A stretch of 7,906 bases of DNA from positions 1-7,906 of the forward strand of contig CAZQCX010000059.1 of the NCBI GenBank assembly GCA_964591705.1. Reading direction: 5' to 3'. Below the pieces are notes generated by a model, which saw nothing but the letters and a program-made list of their open reading frames with translations, was not told the origin of the DNA and made no database searches. Positions 1 to 5,528 of this stretch are shown here, in pieces. Made by a program: the position numbers and the translations under genes. This DNA is from UBA11855 sp964591705. GTDB lineage: Archaea > Thermoproteota > Bathyarchaeia > Bathyarchaeales > Bathycorpusculaceae. The first letter of the stretch is position 1. Every line of letters starts with the position of its first letter.

Positions 1-45
1 CTTCAGGAATGAGTCATTCTCAGCCCCAGGGCTTCTCTGATTAAG
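1..45. other. Left flank of the IS: former upstream region of the TFS gene
   Basis: This is too short to show a gene, and the plus-strand frames close within it. It holds two small dyads. One is a perfect 13-base palindrome GAATGAGTCATTC at 7-19. The other is AGCCC-CA-GGGCT at 22-33. Before the IS arrived this DNA would have sat directly upstream of the TFS promoter, so the dyads could be an operator or the terminator hairpin of a gene lying to the left. The function is unknown; only the symmetry is seen. Confidence 0.3.
38..45. repeat. Target-site duplication, left copy (TGATTAAG)
   Basis: This 8-bp sequence abuts the left inverted repeat and is repeated exactly at 1056-1063 just outside the right inverted repeat. 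It marks the staggered cut made at insertion. Removing one copy plus the element restores the ancestral sequence, which joins the left flank to the TFS promoter. Confidence 0.9.
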
Positions 46-62
46 TGCTGTGTTGAATAACT
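46..62 (+). repeat. Left terminal inverted repeat of the IS
   Basis: TGCTGTGTTGAATAACT matches the reverse complement of 1039-1055 at all 17 positions. Similarity continues weakly inward with a one-base offset (left TTGAA, right TGAAG). This is the presumed transposase binding and cleavage end. Confidence 0.92.
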
Positions 63-95
63 TGAAATAATAGTTCTGTATAGACTGCTTGATTT

Positions 96-980
96 ATGGG
101 TTATCTGAGAGATTGGAAAGGCTACAATGAAGCGTTAGTGAAACGGGGCTTGATTCTGCTTGATTTAAACTTTGTTGCAGGCTGGCAAAGAGAACTCAAA
201 GCCATGAACACAGGCAAAAAAGGCGCCAGATACCGCTATCCCGAATCACTCATCAAACTGCTTGCCATTGTGCACGCATACGTTTTGCCTTACAGGCAGC
301 TGAAAGGCTTCATGCGCGGCTTAAGCCAGCACGTTGACGGCCTAGAAGCGCCAGACTACACGACTATCTGGTGACAAATATCAAGAATGAAAGTAGATCT
401 GGACGCCGCTGTTGACTTAGGCAGGGACGTCACTGTCGCTGTTGACCCAAGCGGCATAAAGGTCTCTAACCGTGGCGAGTGGGTCTGCAAGAAATGGAAG
501 GTTAAACGAGGCTTCATTAAGGTGCACATCGTGGTTGACACTGAGACCAAGCAGAACCTTGCCCTGGAGGTGACCAGGGAGGAAGTTGGTGATGGAAGAG
601 TGTTTGGTCGTCTGGTAACGAGTTCGGCTGATGTTGCGAATGTTAAGCGTGTTATCGGTGATGGCACGTATGATTCTAGGAGTAACTTTCTGCAGGCTGG
701 CAGCGTGGATGTTGAGGCGTTGATCAGGGTGCGCAGGAACGCTTCTTCGAGATTGCGTGGATGTGTGCCGCGTAGGCTTGCGGTTTTGGAGCAGCTTGGC
801 AATGCTGAGTGGCGGCGTGAGAGGGGTTATGGTTATCGGTGGATGGCTGAGTCAGCGTTTTCATGCTTTAAGCGGACGTTTGGCGAATACATTTGTGCGG
901 TCAAGTGGCAGAATATTGTTAATGAGCTGTTGCTGAAGGCTTCGATTTACAACCTGTTCATGAAAATGAACCTGAGTTAA
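96..980 (+). pseudogene. IS4/IS5-superfamily transposase, interrupted by one in-frame TGA
   Basis: The reading frame from ATG 96 to TAA 978-980 is 294 codons. It is open except for a TGA at 372-374 (codon 93); the parts on either side are in the same frame, so this is a nonsense change and not a frameshift. The first 92 residues are the helical N-terminal domain seen in IS5-type transposases (R-Q-L-x-G-F near 68, P-D-Y-T-T-I-W at 86-92). The downstream part holds the RNase-H-fold DDE triad: D117 (V-D-P-S-G), D189 (G-D-G-T-Y-D) and E252. Y245, R248, E252 and K259 fit Y(2)R(3)E(6)K exactly. Family members usually have Arg after the I-W, so CGA to TGA is the likely mutation. TGA also ends priS, nop10 and rpl44e here, so it is a true stop. 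A 197-residue catalytic fragment could start at ATG 387. Without readthrough, the element probably cannot move by itself. Confidence 0.88.
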
Positions 981-1038
981 GCTTTTAATTGGGAAGCGGA
1001 AGAATGACGGCTCAAAATTCAACTCAGAGATAACCTTC

Positions 1039-1055
1039 AGTTATTCAACACAGCA
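1039..1055 (-). repeat. Right terminal inverted repeat of the IS
   Basis: AGTTATTCAACACAGCA is the exact reverse complement of the left end at 46-62. It lies 58 bp downstream of the transposase stop; the bases between hold no recognisable gene. Confidence 0.92.
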
Positions 1056-1063
1056 TGATTAAG
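1056..1063. repeat. Target-site duplication, right copy (TGATTAAG)
   Basis: This is an exact copy of 38-45, directly outside the right inverted repeat. It ends 6 bases before the TATA box of the TFS gene. Confidence 0.9.
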
Positions 1064-1077
1064 CAAACGTTTAAAAG
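1064..1077 (+). promoter_or_regulatory. TFS core promoter (BRE-like CAAACG plus TATA TTTAAAAG)
   Basis: TTTAAAAG at 1070-1077 is preceded by the purine-rich CAAACG, a plausible TFB recognition element. A start of transcription about 26 bases from the box centre would fall near 1100 and give a leader of about 23 bases. That leader contains GGAG at 1110-1113, nine bases before the ATG. The IS target duplication directly abuts the BRE-like bases, so the core promoter survived but everything upstream of it was displaced. Confidence 0.6.
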
Positions 1078-1122
1078 AGACTATGTAGACGGAAGATAAA
1101 ACGGGTAACGGAGTAGCATATA

Positions 1123-1476
1123 ATGGAGTTTTGCCCCAAATGTGGTTCCCGTCTAGAACCGAAGAAAGCTAAGGAAGGCAAAAGTGCATCTCTAATGCTT
1201 GCGTGTCCCAAATGCGGTTACAAGAAGCAGGAGTCAGCTAAGAAGATTGAGCCTACCCTGGCAAAGGTTATCCAGCCCAATCCGCAGAAATTTGTTGCAG
1301 TCATAGGAAAAGAAGAACAGAAGCTCAACACGTTGCCAACGGTCAGGATCGAATGCCCAAAGTGCAACAACAACACTGCATACGTCTGGCAGGTGCAAAC
1401 CCGCGGCGCGGACGAATCCTCAACTCAGTTTCTACGCTGCACAAAATGCAGTTTCACCTTCAGAGAATACAGCTAA
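1123..1476 (+). CDS. tfs: Transcription factor S (TFS, archaeal TFIIS-like transcript cleavage factor)
   Basis: This is a 117-residue protein with two zinc ribbons, the usual archaeal TFS length and layout. The N-terminal ribbon uses C4, C7, C28 and C31 and resembles Rpb9/TFIIS N-ribbons. The C-terminal ribbon uses C78, C81, C106 and C109 and carries the acidic pair D97-E98 in the R-G-A-D-E-S hairpin. In this family that pair reaches into the RNA polymerase active site and stimulates cleavage of backtracked transcript. A lysine-rich linker (about 32-70) joins the domains. ATG 1123 is supported by GGAG at 1110-1113 and by the start lying three residues before the first cysteine. The gene is followed by PCNA, which has its own TATA box. 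Nothing in the coding sequence looks damaged despite the IS immediately upstream. Confidence 0.95.
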   Translation: MEFCPKCGSRLEPKKAKEGKSASLMLACPKCGYKKQESAKKIEPTLAKVIQPNPQKFVAVIGKEEQKLNTLPTVRIECPKCNNNTAYVWQVQTRGADESSTQFLRCTKCSFTFREYS

Positions 1477-1522
1477 GCAGATACCCCGCATATCACTCGC
1501 GCGAAAACGCTAAATGTAAGTC

Positions 1523-1530
1523 TTTTATAC
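1523..1530 (+). promoter_or_regulatory. PCNA TATA box (TTTTATAC)
   Basis: This AT-rich box lies in the 87-base gap between TFS and PCNA. It predicts transcription starting near 1551, at or just before GAGG at 1552-1555, eight bases before the PCNA ATG. That implies a very short leader and transcription of PCNA independent of TFS, although readthrough from TFS is also possible. Confidence 0.5.
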
Positions 1531-1563
1531 CCCTCGGTATATGCATTAAACGAGGAAAAAGGA

Positions 1564-2319
1564 ATGTTTAAACTCAAAGTCTCTGACGCCAAATTACTAA
1601 GGGACATGGCAGCAGCTATCGCTATTCTTGTAGATGAAGCAACCTTCAAGATTGACCCTGAAGGGTTGAAACTGAGAGCCATGGACCCTTCTCGAGTTGC
1701 CATGATCGATTTTGAGTGGCCAAAAACTGTCTTTGAGGAGTACGTTGCGCAGGAACCCACCAAAATATGTATGAACATTAGTGAACTTCTGAAGCTGCTC
1801 AAAAGAGCTGGCAAGGACGAGTCTCTGGAGTTGTCTCTCGACGACAAGACTGGTCGTTTGCAGGTGAAGATATTTGGGAAATACGGCCGCAATTTCACAA
1901 TGCCCACTCTTGAAGCGTCAGAAGAAGAAGTGCCCACGCCAAAAATCGCCTTCAACGTCAAAGCTAAAATGACAACTCAAGGACTAAGTCAAGCCATCGA
2001 GGATGCCCAGCTCGTAAGCGATCACGTGAGGATCGAGGCGGAACCGGAAAAATTAACTCTCAGCGCTTCAGGTGATTTGATGGGTGCCACTATAACGTTG
2101 CCGAAAGGAAGCGACGCACTGCTGGACCTAGAAGCCACGGAAAAATCCAAAGCAACTTTCAGCCTAAGCTATTTGTCTGAGATAATCAAGGCGGCAGCAG
2201 CCACTTCCGACATAGCGACATTAGAGTTCTCCTCTGACATGCCAGTGCGAATCGATTTTCAACAGGTGAAAGAGGGAAAGCTTACATTCTATCTCGCGCC
2301 CAGAATAGAAAGCGAGTAG
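1564..2319 (+). CDS. pcn: DNA polymerase sliding clamp (PCNA)
   Basis: The 251-residue product matches the standard archaeal PCNA length. The N-terminal clamp domain contains the family signature around residues 34-51 (G-L-K-L-R-A-M-D-P-S-R-V). An acidic interdomain connector lies at about 114-128, and the second clamp domain ends in Y-L-A-P-R-I-E-S at 243-250, the classic C-terminus. The trimeric ring encircles DNA and tethers polymerases, FEN1, ligase and other PIP-box proteins. GAGG at 1552-1555 supports ATG 1564. Only one PCNA is visible here, so whether the ring is a homotrimer or a heterotrimer cannot be told. It lies next to primase and Gins51 genes, in keeping with a replisome role. 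Confidence 0.97.
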   Translation: MFKLKVSDAKLLRDMAAAIAILVDEATFKIDPEGLKLRAMDPSRVAMIDFEWPKTVFEEYVAQEPTKICMNISELLKLLKRAGKDESLELSLDDKTGRLQVKIFGKYGRNFTMPTLEASEEEVPTPKIAFNVKAKMTTQGLSQAIEDAQLVSDHVRIEAEPEKLTLSASGDLMGATITLPKGSDALLDLEATEKSKATFSLSYLSEIIKAAAATSDIATLEFSSDMPVRIDFQQVKEGKLTFYLAPRIESE

Positions 2320-2325
2320 AAAGTA

Positions 2326-2353
2326 AAAACTCAGCTGAAGCAGCCAACTGCTT
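2326..2353. terminator. Shared hairpin between convergent PCNA and PriL genes
   Basis: The inverted repeat AAGCAG-CCAA-CTGCTT (2338-2353) lies in the 39-base gap between the PCNA stop and the PriL stop. Read on the minus strand the hairpin is followed by TCAGCTGA and then GTTTTT (2326-2331 region). That suits termination of PriL transcripts. Archaeal termination depends mainly on T-runs, so the T5 tract is probably the active part. On the plus strand only AATTTCT follows, which is weaker. Confidence 0.4.
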
Positions 2354-2358
2354 AATTT

Positions 2359-3408
2359 CTACCTCTTCCCACCGTCTCCCTTTTCCCTTACCCGAAAGAT
2401 TCCTTGTTTTCTCAAATGGTATGACAAAGGGTTTCTAATCCTCTGGCAAATAGGGTCATCTGATTTAATGCAGACCCCATGCGTTTGAAGCGTATCACAA
2501 TTGTAAGTGACGTAAGGCTCAGTTCTACCACCAGTCTTTCCTGCCAAATTCTCAACCTGGTACCTAGTTTTGCTCTCGTTGAAATCCGAGACGTTCGAAA
2601 ACAAACTCACAATTGAATCAACGCTTATCCCCTGGTGTAGCAAATACGTCACCAACGTGAATCTTTCCACGTGAGAGAGGTGTTCTCCCTTCATTGCCCT
2701 CTTCATGAAAGTGCTAATGCAAGGCGGATATTCTGGCTCTTGAGCACGGACTATCTGATCAAATTCATCTAACTGAGGTCTTGTCCGAAGGAAGGCAGTC
2801 TTCAATTCCTCTATATCCCCTTGGAGCTCGCTAGGAACGGAGCCTACCTCTAGATTTGTGTAAGCCTTTATTCGTTCTTCGACTTCCACCTGAAGAAGCC
2901 TAGCCACTTCGAAAGGGTTTACCAATACTCGTCCCTTGTCAAGAGCTCTGTTCACGAGTCTCCATTTGGGAATGTGCGTCAACCTGGCCTTTGTTGTGTT
3001 TTCAACAAATTTTCCGAATGGAATTGAAATTCTGTCTTCCATCCTACTCCTATCAAAACTGATATCCCATTCGAATGTCTTGGCAATTTCAAGGATAACT
3101 TCCGCGCGAGCTTCTTCTTTGAGATATCTGTTTATTTGCTGTGCCTCATTTACCGCGAACTTATCTGTCAGTCTACGGTCACCGACTCCCGCAACATACA
3201 AGACCGCGAGGGGAAAAATCGCTATCTCTGTGGCGGCATCTCTCTCTTTGCTGCTATCCAGCAAACTCTGCGACAGACTGTCAAAGGACGAGGCAATCCT
3301 CAAAAAAGCGCGTCTTCTTACTCGCGGAGACGCCGCAAGAGTTTCAATGTCCAATCCAGACTCAGCAATGCGTTCTCTGGCTTGCGGCAAGAACGGGTAT
3401 TTCACCAA
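2359..3408 (-). CDS. priL: DNA primase large subunit PriL (iron-sulfur)
   Basis: The 349-residue product fits archaeal PriL. The N-terminal helical region starts with K-Y-P-F-L-P (residues 3-8), a family hallmark. The C-terminal domain has exactly four cysteines in the protein, C230, C304, C313 and C321, spaced as in the [4Fe-4S] domain of PriL/Pri2, with N-P-L-S-Y-H following the last one. PriL partners PriS and regulates primer initiation, length and hand-off. The gene is convergent with PCNA and divergent from PriS. The start is uncertain: TTG 3408 or GTG 3405 are the only conventional candidates after an upstream in-frame TGA, and neither has a ribosome site at normal spacing. GGTGAG at 3433-3438 lies nine bases before an ATC codon at 3423, which would add five residues. 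Confidence 0.93.
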   Translation of the reverse strand: MVKYPFLPQARERIAESGLDIETLAASPRVRRRAFLRIASSFDSLSQSLLDSSKERDAATEIAIFPLAVLYVAGVGDRRLTDKFAVNEAQQINRYLKEEARAEVILEIAKTFEWDISFDRSRMEDRISIPFGKFVENTTKARLTHIPKWRLVNRALDKGRVLVNPFEVARLLQVEVEERIKAYTNLEVGSVPSELQGDIEELKTAFLRTRPQLDEFDQIVRAQEPEYPPCISTFMKRAMKGEHLSHVERFTLVTYLLHQGISVDSIVSLFSNVSDFNESKTRYQVENLAGKTGGRTEPYVTYNCDTLQTHGVCIKSDDPICQRIRNPLSYHLRKQGIFRVREKGDGGKR

Positions 3409-3432
3409 GTCGTCGTTTGTGATCGGGATATG

Positions 3433-3438
3433 CTCACC
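3433..3438 (-). promoter_or_regulatory. Ribosome binding site that may set the PriL start (GGTGAG)
   Basis: On the minus strand GGTGAG complements the anti-Shine-Dalgarno tail (UCACC). It lies nine bases before ATC 3423 and about 24 bases before TTG 3408. Its placement favours an unconventional start or an undetected base error over the TTG start. Confidence 0.35.
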
Positions 3439-3460
3439 AAACCTTCAATGAACTGAAAGG

Positions 3461-3474
3461 TTCTTATGCCTTTT
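3461..3474 (-). promoter_or_regulatory. Candidate priL promoter (BRE CGAAAA plus TATA-like CATAAGAA)
   Basis: The minus strand reads CGAAAAGGCATAAGAA here, which looks like a BRE followed by a TATA box. The predicted transcription start falls near 3438-3440, just at the GGTGAG site. That leaves a leader of roughly 30 bases to TTG 3408. Confidence 0.4.
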
Positions 3475-3619
3475 CGCTAGCCACGACAAAAACGCAATCC
3501 TGCGATCAATACAATTCACGAACCGACTCTTCTCCTTCTATTGCAACATTGCTTGAAAGCGTAACTTCAAGAAATGGGCTATTGACACAAGATGTTGCCA
3601 TTTGTTGTCCAGCTCAACG

Positions 3620-3629
3620 GTTAAATTTC
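3620..3629 (+). promoter_or_regulatory. Candidate priS-gins51 TATA box (TTAAATTT)
   Basis: This AT-rich box lies about 38 bases before ATG 3663 and predicts a leader of roughly 12 bases, similar to the geometry at PCNA. TTTATCTA at 3640-3647 is an alternative but is closer to the start than usual. The choice is uncertain. Confidence 0.3.
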
Positions 3630-3662
3630 TCAAGCCTGGTTTATCTATCTCTGTGGCATAAA

Positions 3663-4901
3663 ATGATCTCCCTCTCCCAACAGTATGTGTGCCAAAAGTT
3701 TTCCAGTTTCTATGCGCGAACCGAAATAGAAGCTCCCACCGCAATGCCGCAGAGGGAATTCGCCTTCCTGCTTTTCAAACAAAGAATAATGGTCAGACAC
3801 ACAAGCTTCCTGGGTCCTGAAGGTTTGAAATCTTACATATCTAGAAATGTACCTTCCGATGTCTACCACTCTTGCGCCTACTACGAGGATCCTACAGCCG
3901 TCATGAACAAGAAGGGCTGGCTTGGGTCAGACCTCGTCTTTGACATAGATGCCGATCACATCCCCACTTCTTGCAACAAGTCGCATGATGAATGGACTTG
4001 TAAGCAATGTGGGCTAACAGGAAAAGGTGAGGCTCCTCAGAAATGCTCCAAATGCGGCAGCGAGCGCTTGGAGGAAAAAACTTGGCCGTGCGAATTATGT
4101 CTGGCATCTGCTAAGCATGAAACTAGAAAACTGATAGACATGCTTCTGACTGATTTTGGCTTCAGTGAAAAAGAGCTAATCGTCTACTTTTCAGGACATC
4201 GAGGTTATCACGTTCACGTCACTAGCGAATCATCCAAAAAACTGGATACACTAGCTCGAAAAGAAATAGTCGACTACATCACTGGAGTAGGATTGGAAGT
4301 AACCAAAAAAAGCAAAGATCGCTCTCGAACGCCGCCCCCAGTCTTCCAATTACACGACTATGGACGGCACAGACGACTGCGGCAAGACCTGAGGCAGTTT
4401 GTTGAGAAAGCAACCCGAGACGATTTGGTTAAGGCAGGAATAAGAAGGAAACAGACAATCGCTGCCCTCACTGAATACAGACAACAGGTTCTGGAGAGGT
4501 GCATAACCATGGGTCTCTGGACCAGCGTAAACGAGGTCGCAGATGAGACTTGGCTAAAGCTGGCAGAATACTTAACTAATCTTGCGTCTGCAACAATCGA
4601 TACAGTAGTGACAACCGACATACACCGCCTAATCAGAATGAACGGTACCTTACATGGAAAGACGGGTCTGAAGAAAATCGGCTTACCCATTTCCATGTTG
4701 GAAGCCTTTGACCCATTCGAGGAAGCAGTAGCCTTTAAAGAAGGCAAAATCAAAGTGTTAGTTTCGAGTGCGCCAGAGTTCCGGTTGGGTGGAGAAATGT
4801 TCGGGCCATTCAGAGATGAAGAGGTTGAGCTTTCAACAGCAGCAGCAATTTTGCTCTTATGCAAGGGCAGGGCTGAGGTGAAAGAACAGAATGTACACTG
4901 A
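3663..4901 (+). CDS. priS: DNA primase catalytic subunit PriS
   Basis: This AEP-superfamily primase makes primers with PriL. I chose ATG 3663 over ATG 3549: it puts the catalytic aspartates at D94 and D96 (F-D-I-D), almost the numbering of Pyrococcus PriS (D95, D97), and family similarity (K-F-S-S-F-Y-A, then Q-R-E-F-A-F) begins just after it. The product has 412 residues, longer than the roughly 350 of Pyrococcus. Further motifs are S-G-H-R-G-Y-H at 177-183, the third aspartate D319 and L-H-G-K-T-G-L from 330. The zinc stem appears to use C104, H108, C143 and C146, with an added pair of CxxC motifs (C113/C116, C128/C131) nested inside. Residues 361-407 resemble the GINS B domain. The stop codon lies inside gins51 (11-nt overlap), so the two are co-transcribed. 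No clear ribosome site precedes the ATG. Confidence 0.96.
   Translation: MISLSQQYVCQKFSSFYARTEIEAPTAMPQREFAFLLFKQRIMVRHTSFLGPEGLKSYISRNVPSDVYHSCAYYEDPTAVMNKKGWLGSDLVFDIDADHIPTSCNKSHDEWTCKQCGLTGKGEAPQKCSKCGSERLEEKTWPCELCLASAKHETRKLIDMLLTDFGFSEKELIVYFSGHRGYHVHVTSESSKKLDTLARKEIVDYITGVGLEVTKKSKDRSRTPPPVFQLHDYGRHRRLRQDLRQFVEKATRDDLVKAGIRRKQTIAALTEYRQQVLERCITMGLWTSVNEVADETWLKLAEYLTNLASATIDTVVTTDIHRLIRMNGTLHGKTGLKKIGLPISMLEAFDPFEEAVAFKEGKIKVLVSSAPEFRLGGEMFGPFRDEEVELSTAAAILLLCKGRAEVKEQNVH
4875..4881 (+). promoter_or_regulatory. gins51 ribosome binding site inside priS (GAGGTGA)
   Basis: This seven-base match to the anti-Shine-Dalgarno sequence lies within the end of priS, nine bases before ATG 4891. 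It supports that start and independent initiation on the priS-gins51 message. Confidence 0.65.
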
Positions 4902-5451
4902 GTTGTACGCTGCATGGCAAAGAGAAGTTGAAAGCCCAGAGATCGCTCCACTGCCACCTAACTTCTATCCCAAGGTCTCCGCTTACATGAAAAGGATAGT
5001 GGAAGAAACAAGCGCCATAGACAAGAAAACCTTGAAAGCAGCGCTTCTCGATCATGAGATGCAAAATGTCAAACACTTGGTTAGGCAACTGACAAGGATC
5101 AGGTATAAGAAACTAAAGAAAGTGATCGCTGAAAACCAGAAATTTCCTTCAGGGGTCTTAACACCCGAAGAAGAAAAAGTATGCCAGGGCTTTCTGGGAT
5201 TCACTCAGGTGTATCGTGCCTTCGCAAAAAGCCTCTTTCAGGGGGAAACAACGAAGATTGAGGCAGAGACCTTGATAGGCATGCCTCAAAGGCGGGTTGT
5301 TGTGCGATTCCTAAAACCTATACCAGCAATTGTGGGAAGCGATATGCGAACTTATGGTCCATTCGCTGCCGAAGATGTAGGTTCATTGCCTGTTGAAAAC
5401 GCGAGGATCTTGGTCAAGCAAGGTCTGGCCGCGATCATAGATACTCATTAG
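4891..5451 (+). CDS. gins51: GINS complex subunit Gins51 (Gins15, Sld5/Psf1-type)
   Basis: The 186-residue product has the A-then-B domain order of archaeal Gins51. A helical A domain spans about 1-118 (basic R-I-R-Y-K-K-L-K-K at 69-77). A short linker follows, then the small beta-rich B domain at about 135-184 with V-V-V-R-F, the core Y-G-P-F at 155-158, and A-x-x-L-V-K-Q-G. GINS binds MCM and the GAN/Cdc45-like nuclease to form the archaeal replicative helicase. The gene overlaps the end of priS by 11 nt and has a strong internal ribosome site. Linkage of primase to this subunit is known in other archaea, as I recall. Identification rests mainly on the B domain and this context, since GINS A domains diverge fast. 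Confidence 0.88.
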   Translation: MYTELYAAWQREVESPEIAPLPPNFYPKVSAYMKRIVEETSAIDKKTLKAALLDHEMQNVKHLVRQLTRIRYKKLKKVIAENQKFPSGVLTPEEEKVCQGFLGFTQVYRAFAKSLFQGETTKIEAETLIGMPQRRVVVRFLKPIPAIVGSDMRTYGPFAAEDVGSLPVENARILVKQGLAAIIDTH

Positions 5452-5462
5452 CTTTTGATAAA

Positions 5463-5510
5463 AGAAACGCAGAAAGGTTTCTCCTCTCTCAGAGTCTGCT
5501 CAAAGAAAAA
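5463..5510. terminator. Convergent terminator region between gins51 and the PAC2 gene
   Basis: The 77-base gap between two converging genes holds a weak stem AGAAAC...GTTTCT (5463-5468 with 5477-5482). It also has a minus-strand T-run, CTCTTTTTCTTTG around 5502-5512, downstream of the PAC2 stop. The T-run is a plausible terminator for the translation operon. The plus-strand signal for gins51 is only a C/T-rich stretch after 5478. Confidence 0.35.
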
Positions 5511-5528
5511 GAGACCGCGTCGCATCTT

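Larger units (their letters stand above)
46..1055 (+). mobile_element. Complete insertion sequence, IS4/IS5-superfamily (DDE), 1010 bp
   Basis: The element is bounded by perfect 17-bp terminal inverted repeats, TGCTGTGTTGAATAACT at the left end and its reverse complement at the right end. Identical 8-bp direct repeats TGATTAAG lie immediately outside, at 38-45 and 1056-1063, as expected for a target-site duplication. It carries one transposase gene of 294 codons on the plus strand, broken by a single stop. The DDE residues and the Y(2)R(3)E(6)K signature place it in the IS4/IS5 superfamily. An 8-bp duplication is, as I recall, typical of the ISH1-like group of IS5, but that assignment is tentative. 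Intact ends and an exact duplication suggest a fairly recent insertion. It lies upstream of the TFS gene, in the same orientation. Confidence 0.93.
3409..3662. other. Divergent priL-priS intergenic region
   Basis: About 254 bases separate the two divergent primase-subunit genes. The region holds candidate promoters for both (minus-strand near 3461-3474, plus-strand near 3620-3629) and a GGTGAG ribosome site for PriL at 3433-3438. No tRNA-like or strongly structured RNA is visible. A minus-strand frame is open across 3541-3662, and beyond it after one TAG; its coding status is unclear. Confidence 0.5.

Noticed and set aside
372..374. TGA in the transposase as a reassigned sense codon or selenocysteine
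   Set aside because: TGA is a real stop for priS, nop10 and rpl44e here. The aligned family residue is usually Arg, and a simple CGA to TGA change suffices. No SECIS-like structure was evident by eye.
356..802. Minus-strand open frame of 148 codons inside the IS
   Set aside because: It is antisense to the catalytic half of the transposase, has no family features, and is explained by codon bias of the transposase on the other strand.
1532..1555. CCTCG...CGAGG hairpin that could hide the PCNA ribosome site
   Set aside because: The left arm lies upstream of the transcription start predicted from the TATA box, so it would not be in the RNA.
3549..3662. N-terminal extension of PriS from ATG 3549 (38 extra residues)
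   Set aside because: The extension has no resemblance to primase and covers the promoter region. Starting at ATG 3663 puts the catalytic aspartates at family-typical positions.
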